From: Devosia sp.
GTDB taxonomy: Bacteria > Pseudomonadota > Alphaproteobacteria > Rhizobiales > Devosiaceae
NCBI GenBank assembly: GCA_025352765.1
Contig: JANXSI010000615.1
Span: 1-8,962 of the forward strand
Length of the DNA stretch: 8,962 nucleotides
Direction of reading: 5' to 3'
This document shows positions 1-5,202 of the stretch, piece after piece. A model generated the notes under the pieces. It ran no database searches. It was not told the origin of the DNA and saw only the letters and a program-made list of their open reading frames with translations. Each line of letters opens with the position of its first letter. Position 1 is the first letter of the stretch. Position numbers and translations under genes: made by a program.

Positions 1-1017
1 GATGGACGGGGCATGGCGGCGCGGCTGATCCCGTTCTTTCTCGCCATCGCGACGATCGCCGCGCAGGTCGGCTACGGCAATGTCCGGCTCAACTCGACGC
101 CGGTGACGCCGCGCACCGACATGAAGGTGCGCATGGTCCAGCCGGTGATCACCGAGCACTCCAACTGGGCCGCCGCCAATCCGGCCGACATCGTCACCCG
201 GCTGATCGATCTGTCGAGCGGCAAGACCGGGCCGACCGACCCAGGGCTCGCCGACAAGACGACGCTGATCTGGCCCGAATCGGTGTTCCCATTCTTCATG
301 AGCCAGTATCCCGAGGGTCTCGCGCGCATCGCCCGCATGCTGCCGGCGACCACCACGCTGCTGACGGGCGCGCCGCGCGAGCCCGAAAGCGACCCCGAGG
401 ATCCTGACCAATCCAACCCAGGTTACAATTCGCTGCTCGCCATCGACAATCAGGGCGAGATCACCTCCAGCTACGACAAGTCGCATCTGGTGCCATTCGG
501 CGAGTATTTGCCGTTTTCGGGATTCTGGAAACTCTTCGGCATCTCCCAGTTCGTCCCCGGCACCAATGGCTGGGCCCCCGGTGCCGGCAAGCGTCTGGTG
601 ACGCCGCCCGGGATGCCGGCCTTCATCGCGCTGATTTGCTATGAAGCCATATTTTCTGGCGATCTGGGCGCCGATCCCGCCAAGGCTCAGTTTTTGTTGA
701 ACATTTCCAACGACGAATGGTTCGACGGCTCGATCGGTCCGGCCCAGCACGCCCACCACGCGCTGCTGCGGGCCGTCGAGACCGGCCTGCCGATGCTGCG
801 CGCCACCAATTCGGGGCTCACCTTCGCCGCCGATCCGCTCGGTCGCGTCACCAGCCGTCTCGCCCAATATGAGGAAGGGGTGCTCGACGTGGTGCCATCC
901 AACAAGATCGGCGAAACTCTGTTCGATCGCTGGGGCAACCTTCCCTTTCTCGCGGCGCTGCTGCTCGGCCTTGCTGCGGCGCTCCTCACCCGCATGCGTC
1001 GGGTGGCAAAGGCATAA
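1..1017 (+). CDS. lnt: Apolipoprotein N-acyltransferase, C-terminal part (5' end outside window)
   Basis: Lnt is an inner-membrane enzyme that adds the third acyl chain, taken from phospholipid, to the N-terminal cysteine of lipoproteins on the periplasmic side. The reading frame is open to the left edge, so the N-terminal membrane helices lie outside. The nitrilase-like domain is complete. Its catalytic Glu is in TLIWPES (codon 277-279), its Lys in YDKSHLVPFGEYLPF (478-480) and its Cys in ALICYEA (637-639). The spacings of 67 and 53 residues match the E. coli triad E267-K335-C387 closely. The secondary essential Glu eight residues after the Lys and the Glu two after the Cys are also present. 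A last hydrophobic helix (about 940-990) followed by Arg-rich residues is the usual cytoplasmic anchor. The in-frame ATG at 13 is internal to the protein. The gene ends 134 bases before metK. Identification is firm. Confidence 0.95.
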   Translation, partial: DGRGMAARLIPFFLAIATIAAQVGYGNVRLNSTPVTPRTDMKVRMVQPVITEHSNWAAANPADIVTRLIDLSSGKTGPTDPGLADKTTLIWPESVFPFFMSQYPEGLARIARMLPATTTLLTGAPREPESDPEDPDQSNPGYNSLLAIDNQGEITSSYDKSHLVPFGEYLPFSGFWKLFGISQFVPGTNGWAPGAGKRLVTPPGMPAFIALICYEAIFSGDLGADPAKAQFLLNISNDEWFDGSIGPAQHAHHALLRAVETGLPMLRATNSGLTFAADPLGRVTSRLAQYEEGVLDVVPSNKIGETLFDRWGNLPFLAALLLGLAAALLTRMRRVAKA

Positions 1018-1033
1018 ATTCTTAAGAACGCCC

Positions 1034-1143
1034 TCAGGGGGATATCAAGATTTCTTTATATCCGCCTTGACCCCACCGGGGAGCAGTGACAGAAGCTCCG
1101 CCCAACTACGCGAATTTCCGCGTTTTGGACCAATTTTGAGGGG
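1034..1143 (+). promoter_or_regulatory. Structured metK leader with competing helices (candidate cis-regulatory RNA)
   Basis: The lnt-metK gap contains several inverted repeats. The first is a long imperfect hairpin at 1034-1070: GATAT 1041-1045 pairs with ATATC 1058-1062, AAG 1047-1049 with CTT 1054-1056, and the flanking G-rich and C-rich arms also pair. CCCC 1071-1074 can pair with GGGG 1078-1081 or with the G run at 1037-1041. GGAGC 1080-1084 can pair with GCTCC 1095-1099. ACGCG 1108-1112 pairs with CGCGT 1119-1123. The Shine-Dalgarno GAGGGG (1138-1143) is complementary to CCCTC at 1031-1035. Several of these helices exclude each other. No U-tract follows any of them, so control at initiation would be more likely than termination. 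I could not match it to SAM-II or SAM/SAH riboswitch consensus sequences from memory. A function is inference only. Confidence 0.35.
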
Positions 1144-1151
1144 TTTCGGCG

Positions 1152-2414
1152 TTGCGGTCATCCTATCTGTTCACGTCTGAATCGGTTTCCGAAGGTCATC
1201 CGGACAAGGTCTGCGACCGCATCTCCGACGAGATCGTCGACCTGGTGTTCCGCGAGGCCAAAAAGACCGGCATGGATCCGAGCCAGGTGCGCATCGCCTG
1301 CGAAACTCTGGCCACCACCAACCGCGTCGTCATCGCCGGAGAAGTGCGCGTTCCCGAAACGCTGCTCAAGCACGGCAAGGACGGCAAGCTGCTGCACGAT
1401 GCCTCGGGCGCTCCGATCATCAATCCGGCAAAGTTCAAGTCGACCGCCCGCAAGGCCATCAAGGCCATCGGCTACGAGCAGTCGGGCTTTCACTGGAAGA
1501 CCGCCCGCATCGACGTGCTGCTGCACGGCCAGTCGGCCGATATCGCGCAGGGTGTCGACGAAAAGGGCAACAAGGACGTCGGTGCCGGCGACCAGGGCAT
1601 CATGTTCGGCTACGCCAGCCGCGAGACCCCGGAACTGCTGCCCGCCCCGATCTACTATGCCCACAAGATCCTCGAAGTGCTGACCGATGCGCGGAAAGCC
1701 GGCGAGGGCGATGCGAAAAAGCTCGGCCCCGATGCCAAGAGCCAGGTCACGGTCAAATACGAGGACGGCAAGCCCGTCGGCGTCACCCAGATCGTCGTCT
1801 CCACCCAGCACGTCGACGCCTCGCTGAGCTCGGCCGACGTCAAAAAGATCATCGAACCCTATGTGCGGCAGGCGCTGCCCGAGGGTTGGATCACCAAGGA
1901 CACCGTCTGGCACGTCAATCCGACCGGGAAATTCGTTGTCGGCGGCCCCGACGGTGATGCCGGCCTCACCGGCCGCAAGATCATCGTCGACACCTATGGT
2001 GGCGCGGCCCCGCATGGTGGCGGCGCCTTTTCGGGCAAGGACCCGACCAAGGTCGACCGGTCGGCGGCCTATGCGGCGCGCTATCTCGCCAAGAACGTCG
2101 TCGCTGCCGGCCTCGCCGACCGCGCCACGATCCAGCTGAGCTACGCCATCGGCGTCGCCAAACCGCTCTCGATCTATGTCGATCTCCACGGCACCGGCAC
2201 GGTCGATGAGACCAAGCTCGAAAAGATCCTCGGCGAGGTGTTCGACTTGAGCCCCCGCGGCATCCGCGAGCACCTGCAGCTCAACAAGCCGATCTATGCA
2301 AAAACCTCGGCCTACGGCCATTTCGGCCGCAAGCCGGGCCGCGACGGCTCGTTCAGCTGGGAAAAGACCGACCTCGTCCCCGCGCTGAAGGCCGCGGTCA
2401 AGGCCGCCGCCTAG
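1152..2414 (+). CDS. metK: S-adenosylmethionine synthetase (TTG start)
   Basis: MetK makes S-adenosylmethionine from methionine and ATP in the cytoplasm, releasing phosphate and pyrophosphate. The 420-residue protein shows the N-terminal signature TSESVSEGHPDKVCDRISD with the catalytic His16, GAGDQGIMFGYA (144-155), DGDAGLTGRKIIVDTYGG (267-284) and the glycine-rich GGGAFSGKDPTKVDRSAAY (289-307). It is longer than the 384-residue E. coli enzyme; an extended segment around residues 75-110 (KDGKLLHDASGAPI and following) accounts for part of the extra length. The TTG at 1152 is the only usable start: an in-frame TGA lies at 1137-1139, no other start codon lies between, and the family N-terminus begins at once. 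The Shine-Dalgarno GAGGGG at 1138-1143 is well spaced. The gene has its own leader upstream and a strong terminator downstream. TTG initiation suggests moderated translation, which is inference. Confidence 0.97.
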   Translation: MRSSYLFTSESVSEGHPDKVCDRISDEIVDLVFREAKKTGMDPSQVRIACETLATTNRVVIAGEVRVPETLLKHGKDGKLLHDASGAPIINPAKFKSTARKAIKAIGYEQSGFHWKTARIDVLLHGQSADIAQGVDEKGNKDVGAGDQGIMFGYASRETPELLPAPIYYAHKILEVLTDARKAGEGDAKKLGPDAKSQVTVKYEDGKPVGVTQIVVSTQHVDASLSSADVKKIIEPYVRQALPEGWITKDTVWHVNPTGKFVVGGPDGDAGLTGRKIIVDTYGGAAPHGGGAFSGKDPTKVDRSAAYAARYLAKNVVAAGLADRATIQLSYAIGVAKPLSIYVDLHGTGTVDETKLEKILGEVFDLSPRGIREHLQLNKPIYAKTSAYGHFGRKPGRDGSFSWEKTDLVPALKAAVKAAA

Positions 2415-2452
2415 GTCCATAACGCTCCAAGCGTCGCCTCTGGCGAGAGCAG

Positions 2453-2475
2453 ATCCCCGCGAAAGCGGGGATTTT
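2453..2475 (+). terminator. Intrinsic terminator after metK
   Basis: A perfect 8-bp stem, ATCCCCGC (2453-2460) with GCGGGGAT (2465-2472), is closed by a GAAA tetraloop (2461-2464). A short T run (2472-2475) and a further pyrimidine-rich stretch follow. It lies 39 bases after the metK stop and 39 bases before the trmB start, so it would end most metK transcripts and leave trmB on read-through or on its own weak promoter. Confidence 0.85.
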
Positions 2476-2513
2476 CGCTTTCCTGGCTGCGGCTTCATGA
2501 TAGTTGGCCGCCG

Positions 2514-3233
2514 ATGACCGAAAAATCCAACCACCCCCTCAACGTCAACGGCGAGCCGCGCGCCTTTTTCGGCCGCCGCTCCGGCAAGCGCCTGCACAAG
2601 GGGCAGGACCGGCTGTTTCACGAGAAACTGCCGGCGCTGGAGATCGCGCTCGGCGATGGTTCGCTCGACCTCGATGCCCTGTTTCCCGGACGTACGCGCC
2701 GCGCCATCGAGATCGGCTATGGCGGCGGCGAGCATTTGGCGCGGGTCGCCGGCGAAGCCCCCGAGACAGGCTTTATCGGCTGCGAAGTGTTTTCCGGCGG
2801 GATCGCCAAACTGCTCGAGGCCATCGACGATCGGCAGCTCGACAATGTGCGGGTCTTCACCGACGACGCCCTGAAACTGCTGGTGAAACTGCCCGACGCC
2901 TCGCTCGACGCGGCGTTCCTGCTTTACCCAGATCCGTGGCCCAAACTGCGCCACCACAAGCGCCGCTTCGTGTCGGCGACGACGCTCGGCGAGCTGGCGC
3001 GGGTTTTGAAACCCGGGGCCATCTTCCGCTTTGCCACCGATATCGAGGATTACGCCGACTGGACGCTCGCCCACATCCTGCGCGAGCCGAAATTCCGCTT
3101 TGCACCAGTTGCGCCGGGCGCCTGGCATCAGCCTTATCCGGGGTGGCAGCCCACCCGTTACGAGGAAAAAGCTCGCCGCGAAGGCCGGATGCTGAGCTTC
3201 TATTTCGAGTTCGAGAGCCTCGCGCAGAGTTGA
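2514..3233 (+). CDS. trmB: tRNA (guanine-N7-)-methyltransferase TrmB
   Basis: TrmB transfers a methyl group from SAM to N7 of G46 in the tRNA variable loop. The 239-residue protein has the family landmarks in order: the basic N-terminal element FFGRRSGKRL (18-27), the SAM-binding loop AIEIGYGGGEHLA (64-76), the post-motif acidic segment FIGCEVFSGG (87-96), VFTDDAL (114-120), the diagnostic LYPDPWPKLRHHKRRF (137-152), FRFATDIEDYADW (171-183), and the C-terminal TRYEEKARREGRMLSFYFEF (214-233) that corresponds to the T-x-[FY]-E signature. No good Shine-Dalgarno sequence precedes the ATG at 2514, but no other in-frame start gives the expected N-terminus. The metK-trmB adjacency is typical of Rhizobiales and fits the supply of SAM. 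The intervening terminator implies partly separate expression. Confidence 0.95.
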   Translation: MTEKSNHPLNVNGEPRAFFGRRSGKRLHKGQDRLFHEKLPALEIALGDGSLDLDALFPGRTRRAIEIGYGGGEHLARVAGEAPETGFIGCEVFSGGIAKLLEAIDDRQLDNVRVFTDDALKLLVKLPDASLDAAFLLYPDPWPKLRHHKRRFVSATTLGELARVLKPGAIFRFATDIEDYADWTLAHILREPKFRFAPVAPGAWHQPYPGWQPTRYEEKARREGRMLSFYFEFESLAQS

Positions 3234-3244
3234 GCAGCGTCGTA

Positions 3245-3273
3245 TTGCGCTATTCACCACGCGGCAGTATCGC
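3245..3273 (+). promoter_or_regulatory. Weak sigma70-like promoter candidate for the HxlR gene
   Basis: TTGCGC (3245-3250) and TATCGC (3268-3273) are separated by exactly 17 bases and lie 97 bases upstream of the regulator's ATG. Both boxes are poor matches to consensus. The rest of the 3234-3369 gap holds an unused AGGAGGT (3324-3330) and a small hairpin, CGCCC 3337-3341 with GGGCG 3345-3349. Confidence 0.25.
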
Positions 3274-3359
3274 GCGGGTGCCCTCTGGAAAAACCGCTCA
3301 GCGCGACCGACATGCTGAAGCCGAGGAGGTTAGCGCCGCCCACCGGGCGTGCGTCAGCC

Positions 3360-3363
3360 GGAG
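3360..3363 (+). promoter_or_regulatory. Ribosome binding site that fixes the HxlR start
   Basis: GGAG at 3360-3363 stands 6 bases before ATG 3370. The in-frame GTG at 3349 has only the AGGAGGT at 3324-3330 ahead of it, 18 bases away, which is too far. This favours the ATG. Confidence 0.6.
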
Positions 3364-3369
3364 TTTCTT

Positions 3370-3774
3370 ATGCAGCAATCCAAGCGTCAGCCGATCGACA
3401 CCACTGTCCTCGACGAACTTCTGACCACCCGCCACAGCAAGTGGAATCTTACCGTCGTCCTGCAACTGCGGCACGAGACCAAGCGCTTTTCCGAATTGCA
3501 TCGCGAGATTGGGGTGATTTCGCAGAAAGCTCTCACCTTGAGCCTGCGGACGCTCGAGCGCGATGGGTTCCTGCTGCGCACCAGCTATGCCACCATTCCG
3601 CCTCGCGTCGAATATGCGCTGACGGATCTGGGCAAGGAGGCGTTCAAGGCGTTCGAGGCCTTCGAGAAGTTCGCCGGGGCCCATTGGCAGCGCGTCGTCG
3701 AGGCGCGCCAGAACTTTGATGCAAGGGCAAGCGAGCCGCCCTTTCCGTACCTGCAGGCCGGCGACAGCCACTGA
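3370..3774 (+). CDS. HxlR-family winged helix-turn-helix transcriptional regulator, cysteine-free
   Basis: This 134-residue DNA-binding protein carries the HxlR/MarR-like core: KWNLTVVLQLRHETKRFSEL (24-43), the recognition-helix segment GVISQKALTLSLRTLERDGFL (48-68) and the wing RTSYATIPPRVEYALTDLGK (70-89). Such proteins bind as dimers to dyads near their own or adjacent genes and often answer to electrophiles, oxidants or hydrophobic ligands. Family members frequently have a reactive Cys just before the GGKW region. Here that position reads LLTTRHSKW and the whole protein has no cysteine, so thiol sensing can be excluded. The GTG at 3349 would add seven residues, but ATG 3370 has the better ribosome binding site. 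The next gene is convergent, so targets could include the small secreted protein or the oxidoreductase beyond it. The target and ligand are unknown. Confidence 0.9.
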   Translation: MQQSKRQPIDTTVLDELLTTRHSKWNLTVVLQLRHETKRFSELHREIGVISQKALTLSLRTLERDGFLLRTSYATIPPRVEYALTDLGKEAFKAFEAFEKFAGAHWQRVVEARQNFDARASEPPFPYLQAGDSH

Positions 3775-3780
3775 CACTCA

Positions 3781-3805
3781 AGCCGGCGGGGATTGGCCGC
3801 CGGCT
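3781..3805 (+). terminator. GC-rich hairpin just after the HxlR gene, no U-tract
   Basis: AGCCGGCGG (3781-3789) pairs perfectly with CCGCCGGCT (3797-3805) around a 7-base loop. The hairpin begins 6 bases after the regulator's stop codon. No T run follows on either strand, so it is not a textbook intrinsic terminator. It could protect the 3' end or terminate weakly. Confidence 0.5.
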
Positions 3806-3824
3806 CGTGTCACCAGACCATCCG

Positions 3825-3858
3825 CGGCCCGGCCAGTCCGAAGACTGGCGCCGGGCCG
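3825..3858 (-). terminator. Long GC-rich hairpin at the 3' end of the small secreted protein gene
   Basis: CGGCCCGG (3825-3832) and CCAGTC (3833-3838) pair with GACTGG (3843-3848) and CCGGGCCG (3851-3858). The loop is CGAA and there is one 2-base bulge (3849-3850), giving 14 bp in all. It lies 15 bases beyond the stop codon of the minus-strand gene. There is no U-tract on either strand. Its placement between convergent genes suggests a transcription barrier or 3'-end stabiliser. Confidence 0.5.
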
Positions 3859-3873
3859 TAGATGCGGAGCCGA

Positions 3874-4134
3874 TCACTTGATCTGCTGCAGCGAGTCGAT
3901 GTTGTAGAACGCGAAGGACTGATGCCCGCCCGAGACCACAGTGGCGCGAAACGTGTCGCCGCTGACCTGGTCGGCGGCAATCGCGTTGACGCCGTCATAG
4001 CGGAGCTGCTGGATCAGGTAGGTGCTGTCGAACTTCAGCGAGCCGTCATTGGCAGCAAACACCGGGGTGGCGATGGCGCCGGCCGTCACGATGGCGGCGA
4101 GGGCAAGCGATGCAGTCTTGAAGGAGTTGGTCAT
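3874..4134 (-). CDS. Small secreted protein of unknown function
   Basis: I do not recognise a named family. The 86-residue product has a clear Sec signal peptide: MTNSFK, a hydrophobic run TASLALAAIVTAGAIA (7-22), then TPVFA-AND with cleavage expected after residue 27 or 28. The mature part of about 59 residues (YLIQQLRYDGVNAIAAD, then TFRATVVSGGHQSFAFYN) looks like a helix followed by strands. It distantly recalls small PepSY-like periplasmic proteins, but that is only an impression. There is no lipobox and no Cys after cleavage. The start at 4134 has AAAGGGA upstream and gives a normal signal peptide. An in-frame ATG at 4212, preceded by AAGGGG five bases away, would give 112 residues with an unusual 26-residue extension and cannot be excluded. 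The gene converges on the HxlR regulator and ends in a strong hairpin. Confidence 0.75.
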   Translation of the reverse strand: MTNSFKTASLALAAIVTAGAIATPVFAANDGSLKFDSTYLIQQLRYDGVNAIAADQVSGDTFRATVVSGGHQSFAFYNIDSLQQIK

Positions 4135-4153
4135 TTCAAAGGTCCCTTTCATT

Positions 4154-4166
4154 GGTTGGACCAACC
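4154..4166. promoter_or_regulatory. 13-base dyad, possible operator of the small secreted protein gene
   Basis: GGTTGG and CCAACC form a perfect inverted repeat around a single A, 20 bases upstream of the start codon at 4134. The core TTGGACCAA recurs upstream of metK (1125-1133). The symmetry suggests a dimeric regulator's site. If the gene starts at 4212, the dyad would instead be coding sequence. Confidence 0.35.
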
Positions 4167-4263
4167 GTAGATCGGCGCATCTCCCGATTGCCTCAAGCAG
4201 CTGAATCTGCATTTACACCCCTTGAAATTCTGCAATGAATTGAGAGGGTTACGACCAGGAATG

Positions 4264-4273
4264 TCACCTCCTT
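4264..4273 (-). promoter_or_regulatory. Perfect Shine-Dalgarno decamer with no ATG behind it
   Basis: On the minus strand this reads AAGGAGGTGA, fully complementary to the 16S rRNA 3' end; on the plus strand it reads TCACCTCCTT. No ATG lies within normal spacing. A CTG eight bases on, or the GTG inside the motif, opens the same short frame, 21 or 24 codons, which overlaps the ATG at 4212. It could be a leader peptide site, a relic, or an anti-SD element of a plus-strand RNA. Confidence 0.3.
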
Positions 4274-4283
4274 GCGAGATACC

Positions 4284-4309
4284 CACGGGCACGAGGGTGT
4301 GCCAGTTCC
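4284..4309 (-). promoter_or_regulatory. Possible EcfG (general stress sigma) promoter for the small secreted protein
   Basis: On the minus strand GGAAC (4309-4305) is followed after exactly 17 bases by CGTG (4287-4284). The alphaproteobacterial EcfG consensus is GGAAC-N16/17-CGTT, so this differs at one base. Transcription would start near 4277, leaving about 140 bases of leader to the start at 4134. The match is short and could be chance. Confidence 0.3.
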
Positions 4310-4429
4310 CAAAACGGAACCATCGTCCGCATATGGGGATTCCGGGGTAAAAGGGCCTCATTCTGCGCGCCGATCGGGTGCCGGGAAACGCGGTCCCCTC
4401 CCGCTTCGGCCTCAAAATTCTCTCGACTC

Positions 4430-4453
4430 TTTTTTGCGCCCGGCGCGAAAAAA
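4430..4453. repeat. T6-stem-A6 inverted repeat upstream of the oxidoreductase
   Basis: Six Ts (4430-4435) and GCGC (4436-4439) pair with GCGC (4443-4446) and six As (4448-4453), around a 3-base loop with one bulged G. The Ts precede the stem on both strands, so this is not a terminator. It lies 71 bases before the ATG at 4525. It could be a leader hairpin or a cruciform-prone AT island in GC-rich DNA. Confidence 0.5.
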
Positions 4454-4524
4454 TCGCACGACGGCGCATTGCGGGATCAAGAAGGCGGCTTGCGTCGTTA
4501 TCCGTCCAACCGGAGCACCGCCGC

Positions 4525-5193
4525 ATGACCAGCGTCAAAATCCTCGACATCGCCGACCTGACCCACAATGTCCGCCGCTACACCCTCGAAAAGCCGGCCG
4601 GCTTCACCTTTGCGCCGGGGCAGGCGACCGACGTGTCGCTCGACGAGGACCGCTGGCGCGACAACCAGCACCCCTTCACCTTCACGGCGCTGCCCGATGC
4701 GCCGACGCTCGAATTCACCATCAAGAGCTACTTTGCGACCGGCGGCGACGGCCTCACCGAGCGGCTCTATGGCTACAAGCCGGGCCAGAGCCTGATCATC
4801 CGCGAGCCCTGGGGCACCATCACCTACAAGGGACCGGGCGTCTTCATCGCCGGCGGGGCAGGGGTCACCCCGTTCATCGCCATCCTGCGCGACCTCCATC
4901 ACCAGCGGAAAATGGATGGCCACACTCTGATCGTCTCCAACCGCACCGAGGCCGACATTATCCTCCGCGAAGAGCTCGAGGCGTTCCGCGGACTTGAAAC
5001 CATCTGGACCGTCACCGACGATGCCGCCTCGAGCCTGCTGCATGAGCGCATCGACGAAGCATTCCTCAAGGCGCACCTCAAGGACTTCGCCCGGAATTTC
5101 TACCTCTGCGGCCCCGACGACATGGTCAAGCAACTGCGGGGGACGCTTAAGGAGCTTGGCGCCAGTGTCGAGAACGTCACCTGGGAGAAGTAG
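4525..5193 (+). CDS. FAD-binding ferredoxin/flavodoxin reductase-like oxidoreductase
   Basis: This 222-residue soluble flavoprotein has the two-domain ferredoxin-NADP+ reductase fold. The N-terminal FAD barrel spans about residues 1-100, with NQHPFTFTAL (47-56) in the flavin-binding position and EPWGTITY (94-101). The NAD(P)-binding domain starts at VFIAGGAGVTPFIAIL (106-121) and includes LIVSNRTEADIILREEL (135-151) and the C-terminal FYLCGPDDMV (192-201). There is no 2Fe-2S domain or globin domain, so electrons must pass to a separate partner or small substrate. The usual RxY[ST] flavin motif is replaced by HPFTF, with His at the Arg position, as in some short members of the family. The start at 4525 is chosen because GGAG (4512-4515) stands 9 bases ahead and the conserved domain begins at once. 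An upstream in-frame ATG at 4378 would add 49 Arg-rich residues. The gene is convergent with the hydrolase, 9 bases away. The physiological partner is unknown. Confidence 0.85.
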   Translation: MTSVKILDIADLTHNVRRYTLEKPAGFTFAPGQATDVSLDEDRWRDNQHPFTFTALPDAPTLEFTIKSYFATGGDGLTERLYGYKPGQSLIIREPWGTITYKGPGVFIAGGAGVTPFIAILRDLHHQRKMDGHTLIVSNRTEADIILREELEAFRGLETIWTVTDDAASSLLHERIDEAFLKAHLKDFARNFYLCGPDDMVKQLRGTLKELGASVENVTWEK

Positions 5194-5202
5194 GGCCCGC
5201 GC

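Larger units (their letters stand above)
4135..4524. other. 390-base divergent intergenic region with several signals, no convincing gene
   Basis: This gap separates the minus-strand secreted protein from the plus-strand oxidoreductase. I see no convincing protein-coding gene or tRNA in it. Open frames extend into it from both sides but encode low-complexity Arg/Ser/Pro-rich products with no recognisable start context. It holds the dyad at 4154-4166, a minus-strand SD-like decamer (4264-4273), a possible EcfG promoter (4284-4309), a small hairpin GTTCC 4305-4309 with GGAAC 4316-4320, and the T6/A6 hairpin (4430-4453). A small RNA is possible but not shown. Confidence 0.5.

Noticed and set aside
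1018..1151. SAM-II or SAM/SAH riboswitch
   Set aside because: I looked for their conserved elements, including the GCTAAA segment of SAM-II, and found none. A covariance search would settle it.
1158..3260. A 700-codon open frame on the minus strand across metK and trmB
   Set aside because: It is antisense to two firmly identified genes. Its product is a low-complexity, Asp/Gly/Val/Leu-rich shadow of GC-rich codon use, with no recognisable domain.
3337..3349. CCCACCGGG triloop hairpins shared by the metK leader (1072-1080) and the HxlR leader
   Set aside because: A 9-base GC-rich match with a tiny stem is expected by chance in DNA of this composition.
4378..4524. ATG 4378 as the oxidoreductase start
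   Set aside because: It would add 49 Arg-rich residues not seen in this family, whereas ATG 4525 has GGAG at 9 bases and begins the conserved domain.
4149..4568. A 139-codon minus-strand frame across the divergent gap
   Set aside because: It overlaps the oxidoreductase start and the secreted protein's upstream signals. The product is Arg/Ser-rich with no recognisable motif.
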